Notes: generated from the letters alone by a model not told the origin. Shown: positions 43,340 through 52,532, counted from the stretch's first letter. The stretch is 64,000 bases of DNA from DATGPD01 sp041398565 (GCA_041398565.1 JAWKUN010000004.1:310001-374000), one strand, 5' to 3'. Translations and numbers: made by a program.

Positions 43340-44324
43340 CCTCGGGCACCAACCGCAGCGACGGCGCGGCCGCGCCCAGGACGCGGCGCCAGCTGGCCAA
43401 CTCGCGCGCGCGCCCGAAGCGCGGCGCCAGGTCGCGCAGGCGCTGGTGCAGGCGCGCGCCGAAGGCGACGTCGCGCTCGAGGCGCAGGAGCAGCGCCGCC
43501 AGAGCGGCGGCGTCGCCCACGGGAAAGGCCGCGGGCCAGTCGGCGCCCAGCAGACCCAGCGAGCCGGGGATGGCGCTGACCACCGGCACCACCCCGGCGA
43601 CGATCGCCTCGCCCACCGCGTTGGCGCCGCCCTCGTGCTGCGAGCTGTTGACCAGCACGTGCGACCCCTGCAGGACCCTCAACGCGCGCCGGCGCCGCAT
43701 CGGGCCGAGCCAGGCGAAGCGCGAACTGCTCGCCGACGCTGCGCGTGCCGCTGCGGCCCACTCGGCCTCGAGCGCGTCACCCAGCACGATGGCGCGGATC
43801 GACGAGGACGCGGGCACCGCTTCCATGGCGCGCGCCACCAGCAACGGGTCCTTGACCGGGCGCAGGTTGGCGAGCACGCACACCTGGAAGCCGCTCGGGG
43901 GTGGCGGCGGTTCTTGCGGCAAGCGCACCGACTGCAAGACGACGTGCGCGCGCGGGCGCACTGCGGCCGGCAGCAGGTCCAGCGCCAGCTCGTGCAAGAC
44001 CACCACCGCGTCGGCCAACGCCAGGGTCTCCTCGGCGGCAGGCCGGCTTGCGGGATCGTTCAAGTCGGTGCCGGTGACGGCGACGACGACCGCCGCTCGC
44101 GGCCACGCCGACCGGAACTGGCGCACGGTGTCCGCGCTGCGCGCCGCGTGCAGCGCCACCAGGAGGTCGGCGGCATCGCCGACGAACCGGCCCCGCCGGC
44201 GCACCTGCAGCCCGAGCTGGCGCAAGATCGAGCACCAGCGCAGCGCAGTGACTCGGTTGCCGAATGCCCTGCCCGCCTGCCCCACCGCCGGATCGAACAG
44301 GAGGACTCGGCCGACGGCCGTCAT
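43335..44324 (-). CDS. SenB-like selenosugar synthase family glycosyltransferase
   Basis: 329 residues from the ATG at 44324, overlapping the previous stop (ATGA). It follows the TIGR04348/SenB pattern closely: GNRVTALRWCSILRQLG near the start, DLLVALHAARSA, VVAVTGTDL, FQVCVLANLRPVKDPLL, EGGANAVGEAIVAGV, and PGSLGLLG followed by FPVGDAAALAALLLR. It is a GT-B enzyme. In selenoneine synthesis SenB joins selenophosphate and a UDP-sugar to a selenosugar that SenA (an EgtB relative) uses. Neither SenA nor SelD is in the window; instead the gene is coupled to the thioredoxin-like/toroid gene. So family membership is firm and the pathway is uncertain. Confidence 0.75.
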   Translation of the reverse strand: MTAVGRVLLFDPAVGQAGRAFGNRVTALRWCSILRQLGLQVRRRGRFVGDAADLLVALHAARSADTVRQFRSAWPRAAVVVAVTGTDLNDPASRPAAEETLALADAVVVLHELALDLLPAAVRPRAHVVLQSVRLPQEPPPPPSGFQVCVLANLRPVKDPLLVARAMEAVPASSSIRAIVLGDALEAEWAAAARAASASSSRFAWLGPMRRRRALRVLQGSHVLVNSSQHEGGANAVGEAIVAGVVPVVSAIPGSLGLLGADWPAAFPVGDAAALAALLLRLERDVAFGARLHQRLRDLAPRFGRARELASWRRVLGAAAPSLRLVPEA

Positions 44325-46150
44325 TTGCCGAGCAAGCACAGCAGCGCCATCGCCGTACCGTAGCAGCGCCCGAGCTCGTGCGAGTCGACGAAGCAGCCGT
44401 CGATCTCTGCCAGCCCCTCGACGATGGCAGCCTGCTTCGCCGCGTAGTCGCGGCGCAGGTCGGCGTCCTCCAGGGCCGCGATGGCCTCGCTGCGCGCGCG
44501 CATGTCGTACCAGAAGAAGAACCCACCGTAGCCGTGGCGGTCGGCGTGGTCGTCGTACTTGCGCACCGCGGCCATGACCTCGTGGTGGGCGAACGCAGCC
44601 GCCAGCGCCGCCGCCAGCTTGTCCTGATCCGAGCGGCCCCAGCGCAGCAGGGCGAGCTCGCACAGGGGCATGCGGCCAGCAGCGCCGACGATGTCGACCT
44701 TGGCCGGTGGGCGGCGGGCGAAGCCGTAGGGGAAGGCGCCGTTCGCGGCGCGGCACCGACGCAGTGCCTCGGCCCCGAGTTCGGCGCTGTCTTCCGGCAC
44801 CACCACGCCGTTGGTCTTGGCGGCGTGCAACGCGAGGAGCACCGAGGCCATGACGAACGGGTTCGGATACTCGTGGAACCAGGCGCCCGAGTCCTCTTGC
44901 AGGTCCGTCAGCAAACCCACCAACTCGATGGCCTTGCCCAGGAGACGCGACCGGTCCTCGACGCTCTGCTCCATCAAGCGACAGATGAGGCGCAAGCGGT
45001 AGGCGTGCGCCCAGGCGATCTCGTCGCGGTCCTGCGCGGCGATACGGCTCTCGTCGCCGACGCACGCCTCGATCCGCCGCAGTGCCGCGTCCACCGCCGT
45101 CGTCTCCCCCACCAGCATCGGCCTCGCTTCGAGGAGCGCCCAACCCACCAGCGCCGTGATGGCCATGTGCACGTTGGGCAGGCTGTCGCTGCCGCCGAAG
45201 TCGTACGTGCTGTCGCGGTACAGGCCGTCTTCGCCCTGCTGGTCGAGAAGGAAGCGCACCGAGCGTCGCATCAGCTCCGCTCGGGTGTAGACCCCCTCCG
45301 GCGCCTGGGAGCTCGACGTGCGTGCGTCGAGCACCGCCGTGGGCAGCGGACGGAAGTCCTCGAACGCGCGCAGGAATGGCCCGTGACCCTCGCGCTCGGC
45401 CGCCACCTTGAACGCCAGCATGTGCTCGGGGGCCTGGGCCACCAGCTCGTCCCACGCCGCGTCGGCCTCGGCGAACCGACGTGCCCGACGCAAGACGACG
45501 CCGGCCAGGAACCTTGCCTGCGTCGCCACCTCAGCGTCGTCGCCGGCGCCAAGGCGCGCGCAGGACGCGATCGCTTCCTGGAGATCGTCGCGTCCGTAGG
45601 CCTCGAGCACCGCCGCGATCTCGGGGCTCTGCGACGACTTCACCGGCTGTTCCAACACCGCGCTCAAGCGGGAGCGCCACCAATCTGGAGCGTGCGTGGT
45701 GAGCCGGTCGCAGCGGGCCAGCTCCTGGCCATCGGCTGCAACCACCACGAACCCCGGCTCGATGAAGGCCTGGCGTACGAGGCCGCGCGCCTTGGCCTCG
45801 TCCGCCTTCGGAGTCGCCTTCACCGGCACGAACCGTTCGTTGAGGATCCGCACGGTCTCGGGCCACGAGAACGGTCCTCCCATCATGTAGCGATCGATCT
45901 CGCGCTTGCGGTCCATGGGCGAACCCGGCACGGTGGGCACGTACCAGAAGAGCGGCTTGCCCTCGCGCTGCGACTCGTCTTTGGCCGCGGCGAGGTTGGC
46001 TCGCCAGCGCACGGCGCTGCCGATGCGCGCCGCCTGCGGACTCGGTGCCGCCCGCTCCTTGCGCGTCGAATTCTGTGCCGCCAACGAGAGCGCAGGCAAC
46101 GCGACGAGGAGCGACGAGAGTGGGATCGACACCGGAATGAGACGGCGCAT
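44321..46150 (-). CDS. Secreted thioredoxin-like plus alpha-toroid protein, coupled to the SenB-like gene
   Basis: 609 residues from the ATG at 46150 (MRRLIPVSIPL); signal peptide ends SLAAQ. Residues of about 45-150 look like a thioredoxin-like domain (NLAAAKDESQREGKPLFWYV, ERFVPVKATP, EPGFVVVAADGQELAR), but the CxxC redox pair is missing. The remaining 430 residues are helical repeats resembling alpha/alpha toroids of terpene cyclase or prenyltransferase type (MRRSVRFLLDQQGEDGLYRD, QEDSGAWFHEYPNPFVMASV, NGAFPYGFARR). No DxDD or DDxxD catalytic motif is seen. Its stop overlaps the start of the SenB-like gene by 4 nt, so both are made from one transcript. Function unknown. Confidence 0.75.
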   Translation of the reverse strand: MRRLIPVSIPLSSLLVALPALSLAAQNSTRKERAAPSPQAARIGSAVRWRANLAAAKDESQREGKPLFWYVPTVPGSPMDRKREIDRYMMGGPFSWPETVRILNERFVPVKATPKADEAKARGLVRQAFIEPGFVVVAADGQELARCDRLTTHAPDWWRSRLSAVLEQPVKSSQSPEIAAVLEAYGRDDLQEAIASCARLGAGDDAEVATQARFLAGVVLRRARRFAEADAAWDELVAQAPEHMLAFKVAAEREGHGPFLRAFEDFRPLPTAVLDARTSSSQAPEGVYTRAELMRRSVRFLLDQQGEDGLYRDSTYDFGGSDSLPNVHMAITALVGWALLEARPMLVGETTAVDAALRRIEACVGDESRIAAQDRDEIAWAHAYRLRLICRLMEQSVEDRSRLLGKAIELVGLLTDLQEDSGAWFHEYPNPFVMASVLLALHAAKTNGVVVPEDSAELGAEALRRCRAANGAFPYGFARRPPAKVDIVGAAGRMPLCELALLRWGRSDQDKLAAALAAAFAHHEVMAAVRKYDDHADRHGYGGFFFWYDMRARSEAIAALEDADLRRDYAAKQAAIVEGLAEIDGCFVDSHELGRCYGTAMALLCLLGK

Positions 46151-46582
46151 GGGGACGCCGGAAGGCTGCGGGCTTGCCGCGTCACATTCAAGCGCCGGGA
46201 CGCCGCCGCCGAGTCGCACCCCTGCGCGATGCCGCCAGACATTCGATTGCCGAGAAAATCGAGGTCGTGTCTCTCCGCCGTCGGCGCGCAACCGATGCCC
46301 GGCGCACGGCGCTCCGACCCGACGACCCAGCGGCGGCGAGCTGCCTGCATCGACGGGATCGGCGTCGGCGCAACGAGATGCGTCGATCTCTCCACAGTTC
46401 GACGGATCCGGCGCGCGACGTCGGCCTCGCACTCCGTCGACCGGCACATGTCCGACCTGGTCGAGTTGCGCAGGGGCAAGACCCGAGTGCACGCGAGCCC
46501 GACACGCCTAGGGTCGCACCGTCGCGCGGTGTCGGTCCCGCCTTCGGGCTCCGACCCCGAGCCCAACTTCCAAGGAGGAACC
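46151..46582. other. 432-bp divergent intergenic region
   Basis: It lies between the start of the thioredoxin-like/toroid gene (minus) and the secreted protein gene (plus). It must hold promoters for both. I see no conserved small RNA, riboswitch fold, repeat copy or coding frame with protein character. The only clear signal is AAGGAGGAA at 46572-46580, the Shine-Dalgarno of the plus-strand gene. Confidence 0.5.
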
Positions 46583-47758
46583 ATGCGCCAACGAAGCTTC
46601 GCTCTCGTTTCGCTCTTGCTCGCCGCACCCGTGGCGGCACAGGCCAACCCCTTCGTCATCACCAGCACCTGCACGCCCAACGTCGAGTTCGCGATCACCA
46701 GCTATCCGACCTCGGCGACGACGGCGGACGGGTTCAACGACTTCCGTTGCACCGGGGCCGGCGGCCAGGACCAGCTCTACCAGAGCCTCTGGTTCTACCG
46801 CATCGACAACGACACCCGCGAGTACACCTTCAACAACAGCGCCACCAGCGGCATGCAGCCCGAGCGGATCAACCGCAAGGGCGACCGCGCCGTCCTCACC
46901 TGGGTCAACACCGACGGCCGCGGCTTCGACGCGCGTCTGGAGTACCAGGTCTACTCGACCGGTCCCGACAACGGCGTCTGCAGCCAGTGCCTCACGGTGA
47001 CCAACAACACCTCGGCGCCGATCACCTTCGACATCTTCTCCTACACGGACTACGACGTGTGCGGCGCCGGTGGCGACAGCGCCACGTTCGTCGGGCCACC
47101 ACCGCAGATCGAGGTCACCGACTCGGTGTGCCCGGTCAAGATGTACTACCTGGCCTGTGGCTACAACCACTACCAGACGACCTCGTTCGCCACCGTGCGC
47201 GGCCTGCTGAGCGACGCCAACCGCGACGACCTCAACGACACCGGCATCCCGTTCGGCCCAGGCGATTTCACCAACGCCTACCAGTGGCAGAACGTCGCCG
47301 TCCGTCCGGGCGACAGTGCATCGTTCTACATCGCGCTCGGCTGTGACCGGCAGATCCCGTGCTGCAACGTCGCCAGCATCCGCAACTACTGCATGGCCAA
47401 GGCCGGCACCAACGGTCTGCCGACGTGGGGCGAGAATCCGCTCTACGTGTGCGGCGAGACCGAGCTGAAGGTCCTCAACGGCTTCCCCGGCTCGACTCCG
47501 TTCGTCATCCTCGGCCTGCCGCCGGGCGTGTGCATCCCCGTGCCGCCGTTCGGCATGCTGGCGGTGAACCCGATCCTCGGCTCGTTCTTCATGCCACCTT
47601 TCGGCGCCAACAACGTGAGCGCACTGTGCCTCGCCGTGCCGTGGAACCCGGCGCTGTGCGGCGCCGGCCTCAACATGCAGGCGTTCTTCGCCGATCCGGG
47701 CGCCGTCGGCGGCATCGCCCACACCGACGGCTGCGCCTTCATCATCGGCAGCCTGTAG
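46583..47758 (+). CDS. Secreted protein with planctomycete-type C-terminal region
   Basis: 391 residues from the ATG at 46583, preceded by the strongest Shine-Dalgarno in the window (AAGGAGGAA). Signal peptide ALVSLLLAAPVAAQA. The mature part is Asn/Asp/Thr-rich and beta-predicted, with paired cysteines (CSQCLTV, CPVKMYYLACGYNHY, IPCCNVASI) suggesting disulfides outside the cytoplasm. It contains DIFSYTDYDVCGAGGD. The C-terminal 110 residues carry a variant of the shared module (CGAGLNMQAFFADPGAVGG). No enzyme family recognised. The strong ribosome site suggests high expression, for example a structural surface protein (inference). Confidence 0.8.
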   Translation: MRQRSFALVSLLLAAPVAAQANPFVITSTCTPNVEFAITSYPTSATTADGFNDFRCTGAGGQDQLYQSLWFYRIDNDTREYTFNNSATSGMQPERINRKGDRAVLTWVNTDGRGFDARLEYQVYSTGPDNGVCSQCLTVTNNTSAPITFDIFSYTDYDVCGAGGDSATFVGPPPQIEVTDSVCPVKMYYLACGYNHYQTTSFATVRGLLSDANRDDLNDTGIPFGPGDFTNAYQWQNVAVRPGDSASFYIALGCDRQIPCCNVASIRNYCMAKAGTNGLPTWGENPLYVCGETELKVLNGFPGSTPFVILGLPPGVCIPVPPFGMLAVNPILGSFFMPPFGANNVSALCLAVPWNPALCGAGLNMQAFFADPGAVGGIAHTDGCAFIIGSL

Positions 47759-47797
47759 TCTCCTCGGCTGCGCAGCGACCAGGTCGCCGGTAGCTGG

Positions 47798-47803
47798 CAC
47801 AAT
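47798..47803 (+). promoter_or_regulatory. Putative -10 element CACAAT, leaderless start
   Basis: GGCACAAT lies 7 nt before the ATG at 47811, the same octamer and spacing as at 11466. Confidence 0.35.
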
Positions 47804-47810
47804 CCGCCGC

Positions 47811-48185
47811 ATGCCGCGACCTGGCCCTTCCTTCTGGACGCTGCGCCGCGCCCGTTTCGCCGATGCCGGCCGTGGCGCCTTGCACGTGCTGACGCGTGAG
47901 GTGCACGGCCGGCTGCACCTGCTGGCCGCAACCGTGGTCTTCACCGCCGCCGCGCTGCTCGGTGTGCCGCCCGCACACTGGGCCCTGCTGATCGTGGCCG
48001 TGGGTGCGGTCCTCACCGCCGAGGCGATCAACTCGGCGCTCGAGCAACTCGCCGACGCCCTGCACCCCGGGCATCACCCCGGCATCGGTCGCGCCAAAGA
48101 CATGGCGGCGGGCGCGGTGCTGCTGGCCGCGATCACCGCGTGCGTCCTCGGCGGGTTCGTGTTCGTGCCGGCTCTTCTACGCTGA
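47811..48185 (+). CDS. dgkA: Diacylglycerol kinase / undecaprenol kinase family
   Basis: 124 residues, the family size. Three TM helices follow an amphipathic N-terminus. The active-site signature is EAINSALEQLADALHP.HHPGIGRAKDMAAGAVLL, with Glu, Asn, Asp and Lys/Asp positions as in DgkA. It phosphorylates diacylglycerol or undecaprenol at the inner membrane. The sequence resembles the Gram-positive and planctomycete undecaprenol kinase group as much as E. coli DgkA. Confidence 0.93.
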   Translation: MPRPGPSFWTLRRARFADAGRGALHVLTREVHGRLHLLAATVVFTAAALLGVPPAHWALLIVAVGAVLTAEAINSALEQLADALHPGHHPGIGRAKDMAAGAVLLAAITACVLGGFVFVPALLR

Positions 48186-48207
48186 GCCGGCGGCTGCGCG
48201 CAGGAGC

Positions 48208-48213
48208 TATCTT
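48208..48213 (+). promoter_or_regulatory. Putative -10 element TATCTT, leaderless start
   Basis: GCTATCTT lies 8 nt before the ATG at 48222. No Shine-Dalgarno sequence. Confidence 0.45.
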
Positions 48214-48221
48214 GCCGGCAC

Positions 48222-49379
48222 ATGCGCGAACACACCCTCCCCGTCCACGCTGGCGCGCACGCCAACCCCTCGCACGCGCTGGCGGTACCGATCTACCAGA
48301 CCTCGACCTTCCGTTTCGACTCGGCGGCGCACGGCGCCGAGCTGGCGCAGCAGACCGCCCCGACCCAGCTCTACACCCGTTGGGGCAACCCCACGACCCA
48401 CGCGCTCGAGTGCGCGATCGCCGAGCTCGAGGGAGCGGAGGCGGCGCTCGCCTTCGCCTCGGGCATGGGTGCGGGCTCGGCCGCCGTCCTCGCTGCCGTC
48501 CAGAGCGGCGACCACGTCGTGGCGGCGAACTGTCTGTACTCGGGGATGACCGACCTGTTCGAGAACGTGCTGGCGCGCTTCGGCGTGCACACCACCTTCG
48601 TCGACCCGACCGACCTCACGGCGCTCGAGGCCGCCGTGCGCGCGGAGACCAAGTTGATCTACGTGGAGACGCCGGCCAATCCGACCCTGCAGATCACCGA
48701 TCTCGCCGCCGTGGCCGAACTCGGCCGTAACCGCCGCATCCTGACCATGGCCGACAACACGTGGGCGTCGCCGTGGAACACGCGCCCGATCGCCCTCGGC
48801 ATCGACGCAGTCGTGCACTCAGCGACGAAGTACCTGGCTGGGCACAGCGACGTCGTCGCCGGCGCCGTCGCCGGATCGCGCGCCTTCGTCGACCGCGTGT
48901 GGACGATGCTCAAGGTGTTCGGGGCCTGCATCAGTCCCCACGACGCGTTCCTGGTGCACCGTGGCATCAAGACCCTCGGCGTTCGCGTCGAGCGGCACAA
49001 CGCGTCGGCCATGGCGCTGGCGCGCGCCCTCGCCGCCGACCCGCGCGTCGAACGCGTGTACTACCCGGGCCTCGAGGACCATCCCGGGCACGCCGTGGCC
49101 GCCGAGCAGATGCGCGGCTTCGGCGGCATGCTGTCATTCGAACTGGCCGGCGGCATCGACGCCGGCAAACGCGCCGTCGAGCGCCTGCGTCTGGTGACGC
49201 ACGCGGTGAGTCTCGGCGGCACCGAGTCTCTCGCCGTGCACGCCGCCAGCACCACGCACGGCACCCTGAGCGAGGCTGCACGCCGGCGCGCCGGCGTCTC
49301 CCCGGGCCTCATCCGCGTCTCGGTCGGGCTCGAAGACGAGAACGACCTCATCGCCGACTTCCGCCAGGCGCTGTCGTGA
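48222..49379 (+). CDS. PLP-dependent trans-sulfuration enzyme (cystathionine gamma-synthase / methionine gamma-lyase type)
   Basis: 385 residues, Cys/Met metabolism PLP family. Visible motifs are YTRWGNPTTHALE (phosphate binding from the neighbouring subunit), AFASGMGAGSAAVLA, YVETPANPTLQITDL, ADNTWASPWNTRP, and the PLP lysine in VVHSATKYLAGHSDVVAGAV. Members do gamma-replacement or gamma-elimination on homoserine-derived substrates, and sequence alone does not separate CGS, O-acetylhomoserine sulfhydrylase and methionine gamma-lyase here. Cytosolic homotetramer expected. No met genes adjoin. Confidence 0.92.
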   Translation: MREHTLPVHAGAHANPSHALAVPIYQTSTFRFDSAAHGAELAQQTAPTQLYTRWGNPTTHALECAIAELEGAEAALAFASGMGAGSAAVLAAVQSGDHVVAANCLYSGMTDLFENVLARFGVHTTFVDPTDLTALEAAVRAETKLIYVETPANPTLQITDLAAVAELGRNRRILTMADNTWASPWNTRPIALGIDAVVHSATKYLAGHSDVVAGAVAGSRAFVDRVWTMLKVFGACISPHDAFLVHRGIKTLGVRVERHNASAMALARALAADPRVERVYYPGLEDHPGHAVAAEQMRGFGGMLSFELAGGIDAGKRAVERLRLVTHAVSLGGTESLAVHAASTTHGTLSEAARRRAGVSPGLIRVSVGLEDENDLIADFRQALS

Positions 49380-49450
49380 GCTCGGCTGCGGCTGCACCAC
49401 GTGTGGCCGCGGTCCGCCGCAGGGTTGCGGCGCAGCAGCCGCCCGCCCGC

Positions 49451-49456
49451 TAACGT
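49451..49456 (+). promoter_or_regulatory. Putative -10 element TAACGT, leaderless start
   Basis: CGCTAACGT lies 7 nt before the ATG at 49464. No Shine-Dalgarno sequence. Confidence 0.45.
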
Positions 49457-49463
49457 CCCGGCC

Positions 49464-50024
49464 ATGTCGCCCATGCGTCACGTCACGCGCTGTCTCGCTG
49501 CCGGCATCGTCGCACTGCTGCCGCTCGGCGGGACGGTCTTCGCCATCCTCTGGGTGGAGAACTCGATCTCGGCGTCGTGGCTGGCACGGCGCGCCTTCTA
49601 CTTCCCCGGCCTCGGCATCCTCCTGGCCATCGCCAGCATCTACCTGGTGGGCCTGTTCGTCACGTCCTTCTTCGGCCGCTGGCTGTGGCGCCGGATCGAC
49701 CGGACGATGGAAGGCTTGCCCTTGCTCGGCACGCTCTACCAGAGCTTGAAGGAGATCCTCGGCTACGACTCCGGCCGCGAACGCTTCTTCCGCGGCGTCG
49801 TCGCCGTCGAGTGCGACGGCGGCGTCGAAATGGGCCTGGTCACCGGCGAGACCACCGACGGAGCCGGCGGGCCGCGCACCCTGGTCTTCGTGCCGGGCTC
49901 GCCCAACCCGGCCAACGGCCGCCTGCTCCTCATCGACCCGACCACCCTGCGCCGGCTCGACGTGCGCGTCGCCGATGCCTTGCGCGCGCTGGTGTCGATG
50001 GGCAAGTCGCCGTTGCGGGAGTGA
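49464..50024 (+). CDS. DUF502 family membrane protein
   Basis: 186 residues from the ATG at 49464. Two TM helices (CLAAGIVALLPLGGTVFAILW and GILLAIASIYLVGLFVTSFFG) are followed by the family signature GRWLWRRIDRTMEGLPLLGTLYQSLKEILGYD and a beta-rich cytoplasmic domain (LVFVPGSPNPANGRLLLID). DUF502 proteins are widespread in Gram-negative bacteria, with no established biochemical role. Confidence 0.92.
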   Translation: MSPMRHVTRCLAAGIVALLPLGGTVFAILWVENSISASWLARRAFYFPGLGILLAIASIYLVGLFVTSFFGRWLWRRIDRTMEGLPLLGTLYQSLKEILGYDSGRERFFRGVVAVECDGGVEMGLVTGETTDGAGGPRTLVFVPGSPNPANGRLLLIDPTTLRRLDVRVADALRALVSMGKSPLRE

Positions 50025-50113
50025 CGACGACGGAGGTACGGGTCGACATCGGACCTCGCGCGTGACGACGTTCCTGGGCTGGCGAGAGTTAGAGTGGTGC
50101 ACTCGGAGGCATC

Positions 50114-52447
50114 ATGCAAACACGCCACGAAATCGGCTCCTGCTCGCTCAGCGACACACACCGGCGCGACGAACCGCATCGACAGACCCGGCGTGGCACA
50201 GCGATCTTGGTTCGGCCTTTGCCGGGCGCAGCAATCGCCTCGCCGAGTCCGAGGTCGGCTCCTCTGCTCTTCGCACTGTCGGCCTTCTCGGTCCCGACCG
50301 CTGGCCAGTTGCAGGCCGACTGGGTGAACAGGATCGTGCCAGACCAGCGGACGGGCTTCGCCATGGCATACGACATCGCTCGGGAGCGCGTGGTCATGTT
50401 CGGAGGTCTCGCCCGGGACGGTGGCAGTCTCGCCGACACCTGGGAGTGGGACGGGGCAAGCTGGATGCAGCGGCACTCCACGTCGTCGCCTCCTGGCACC
50501 TACTGGCACGCCATGGTCTTCGACCTCGCACGCCAGCGCGTCGTCCTCTTCGGGGGCGTCTTGACCAACGTGGGAGACGTCGCTGACACCTGGGAGTGGG
50601 ACGGCAACGAGTGGGTCCTGCGCCAGCCTTCCATCCGGCCGCCTGCGCGTGCGCTGCACGCGATGGCCTACGACGTAGTCCGACGGCGGACCGTCCTCTT
50701 CGGCGGCCGCAACTACAACGACACCTGGGAGTACGACGGCACCAACTGGACGCAGCGGGTGCCGGTCAACAGTCCCTCGTTCCGCTGGGGGCACGCCCTT
50801 GCCTACGACGCCGCCAGACAACGCGTCGTGATGTTCGCCGGAACCCACACCGGGGTCGACGTCAACGACACCTGGGAATGGGATGGAGTGAACTGGACTC
50901 AGCGCAGTCCGTCCCGCAGTCCAAGCGCACGCACGGGCCTGGCGCTGGCGTACGACGGCGCAAGCCAGCGAGTCGTGATGTTCGGAGGCGTGAGCACGAG
51001 TGGAGGCAATCGATTCGCTGACACCTGGGAGTGGGACGGCAGCAACTGGACGCAGCGAGCACCTGCCAGCAGTCCGGCCGACCGCTCGGACCACGCGATG
51101 GCGTACGATCTCGCTCGAAGACGGCTGGTCATGTTCGGCGGAGATACCTTGGTGGACGGTGCAGTGGCCGAAACCTGGGAATGGGACGGCAGCACCTGGA
51201 CGATTCGTGCCCCCTCGAGCAGTCCAGGTCGACGCACCGGACACGCGATGGCGTACGACATTGCCCGCCGGAGCATGATCCTCTTCGGGGGCAGCTCCAG
51301 TGCAGGAGTGGCCGCCGATACCTGGGCATGGAGCGGGAGCGGAGACTGGAGGCTGGTCAGCCCTGCCAACCGACCGAGCCCGCGCTGGTTTCACGCGATG
51401 ACATACGACAGTTCCCGACAGCGAATCGTCCTCTACGGGGGACAGGGAAGCAGCGGACTGTCGGACACCTGGGAATGGGACGGCACCAACTGGTCGCAAC
51501 GTTCGACGGCCACCGGTCCTGGAAGTCGAAGCGAGCACGCGATGACATACGACGTTGCGCGTCAGCGCGTCGTCCTGTTCGGCGGCCAAACCACGTCGGA
51601 CACTTGGGAATGGGACGGCAGCGCCTGGACCCAGCGCGTGACTGGGGCGGCCCCGAGCCCTCGCATTGCGCCGGCAATGGCCTACGACACGACCCGACAG
51701 CGCGTCGTGCTCTTCGGTGGCTGGGACGGGTCCACCAGCGTCACCTTCTCCGATACCTGGGAGTACGATGGCACGAACTGGACGCAGCGCTCGACGCCTG
51801 TCAGCCCGAGCAGCCGCTACGAGCACACGATGGTCTACGATGTCGATCGTCAGCGAACCGTGCTGTTCGGTGGGGTCGACCGAGCCTTCAACAGTTTCGC
51901 CGACACCTGGGAGTGGGACGGCGTCACCTGGCTTCAGCGTGCCACTTCCCACCCGCCCCCGGCTCGGGGAAGCCACGCCATGGCCTACGACCGCGACATC
52001 AGGCGCATCGTCGTGTACGGAGGCAACAGCCTGTCGGATACCTACATGCTGACTCTCGTGCCAGGAACGGCACCGTCTTTCGGTACGGCATGCGTCGGCA
52101 GCAACGGGCCTCCCGTACTCACGGCGACGGCGCCGTTCCTCGGCAACAGCGGTCTCCGTCTGGACCTGATCTCCGGGCGCCCGTCTTCGCCATGCGCATT
52201 CGGTGTGGCAGCGGTGCCGCAGAATCTGTCCTTCGGCGGAGGGTGCACGCTCTACTTGCAGACCCCGCTCGTGGTAATCCCGGCGCAGACCAACCTGTTC
52301 GGGTTCGCAAGCTCTGGTCTCGGCATTCCGCTCGACCCTTCACTGCGCGGTGCCACCCTCTACGGGCAAGCATTCGTCGTCGACTCGAGTGGCGCCGCGC
52401 TCGGGCTCGCGTTCTCCAACGGTCGCCAGCTCAATCTGGGCGACTAG
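50114..52447 (+). CDS. Exported Kelch-repeat beta-propeller protein
   Basis: 777 residues from the ATG at 50114, preceded by GGAGG and, further up, TAGAGT at 50090 as a possible -10. A long basic N-region precedes a hydrophobic segment (APLLFALSAFSVPTAGQ). Twelve Kelch-like units follow, of the form HAMAYD.AR.RVV(L/M)FGG......DTWEWDG..WTQR, about 48 residues each, which could form two six-bladed propellers. The last 130 residues are the shared C-terminal module, with GATLYGQAFVVDSSGAALG. The repeats are similar to each other at the protein level, indicating expansion by internal duplication. A binding role at the surface is inferred. Confidence 0.88.
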   Translation: MQTRHEIGSCSLSDTHRRDEPHRQTRRGTAILVRPLPGAAIASPSPRSAPLLFALSAFSVPTAGQLQADWVNRIVPDQRTGFAMAYDIARERVVMFGGLARDGGSLADTWEWDGASWMQRHSTSSPPGTYWHAMVFDLARQRVVLFGGVLTNVGDVADTWEWDGNEWVLRQPSIRPPARALHAMAYDVVRRRTVLFGGRNYNDTWEYDGTNWTQRVPVNSPSFRWGHALAYDAARQRVVMFAGTHTGVDVNDTWEWDGVNWTQRSPSRSPSARTGLALAYDGASQRVVMFGGVSTSGGNRFADTWEWDGSNWTQRAPASSPADRSDHAMAYDLARRRLVMFGGDTLVDGAVAETWEWDGSTWTIRAPSSSPGRRTGHAMAYDIARRSMILFGGSSSAGVAADTWAWSGSGDWRLVSPANRPSPRWFHAMTYDSSRQRIVLYGGQGSSGLSDTWEWDGTNWSQRSTATGPGSRSEHAMTYDVARQRVVLFGGQTTSDTWEWDGSAWTQRVTGAAPSPRIAPAMAYDTTRQRVVLFGGWDGSTSVTFSDTWEYDGTNWTQRSTPVSPSSRYEHTMVYDVDRQRTVLFGGVDRAFNSFADTWEWDGVTWLQRATSHPPPARGSHAMAYDRDIRRIVVYGGNSLSDTYMLTLVPGTAPSFGTACVGSNGPPVLTATAPFLGNSGLRLDLISGRPSSPCAFGVAAVPQNLSFGGGCTLYLQTPLVVIPAQTNLFGFASSGLGIPLDPSLRGATLYGQAFVVDSSGAALGLAFSNGRQLNLGD

Positions 52448-52532
52448 TTGCAAGCTGCGCTCGACGCGGCCGTGTGCTCGTTCCCATGATTGTCGCAACG
52501 CATCCACGCCCGAACCACAAAGAAGACAAGCC

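Noticed and set aside
43335..46150. A full selenoneine (SenABC) operon
   Set aside because: No EgtB-like SenA and no SelD/SenC in the window; only the SenB-like member is present.
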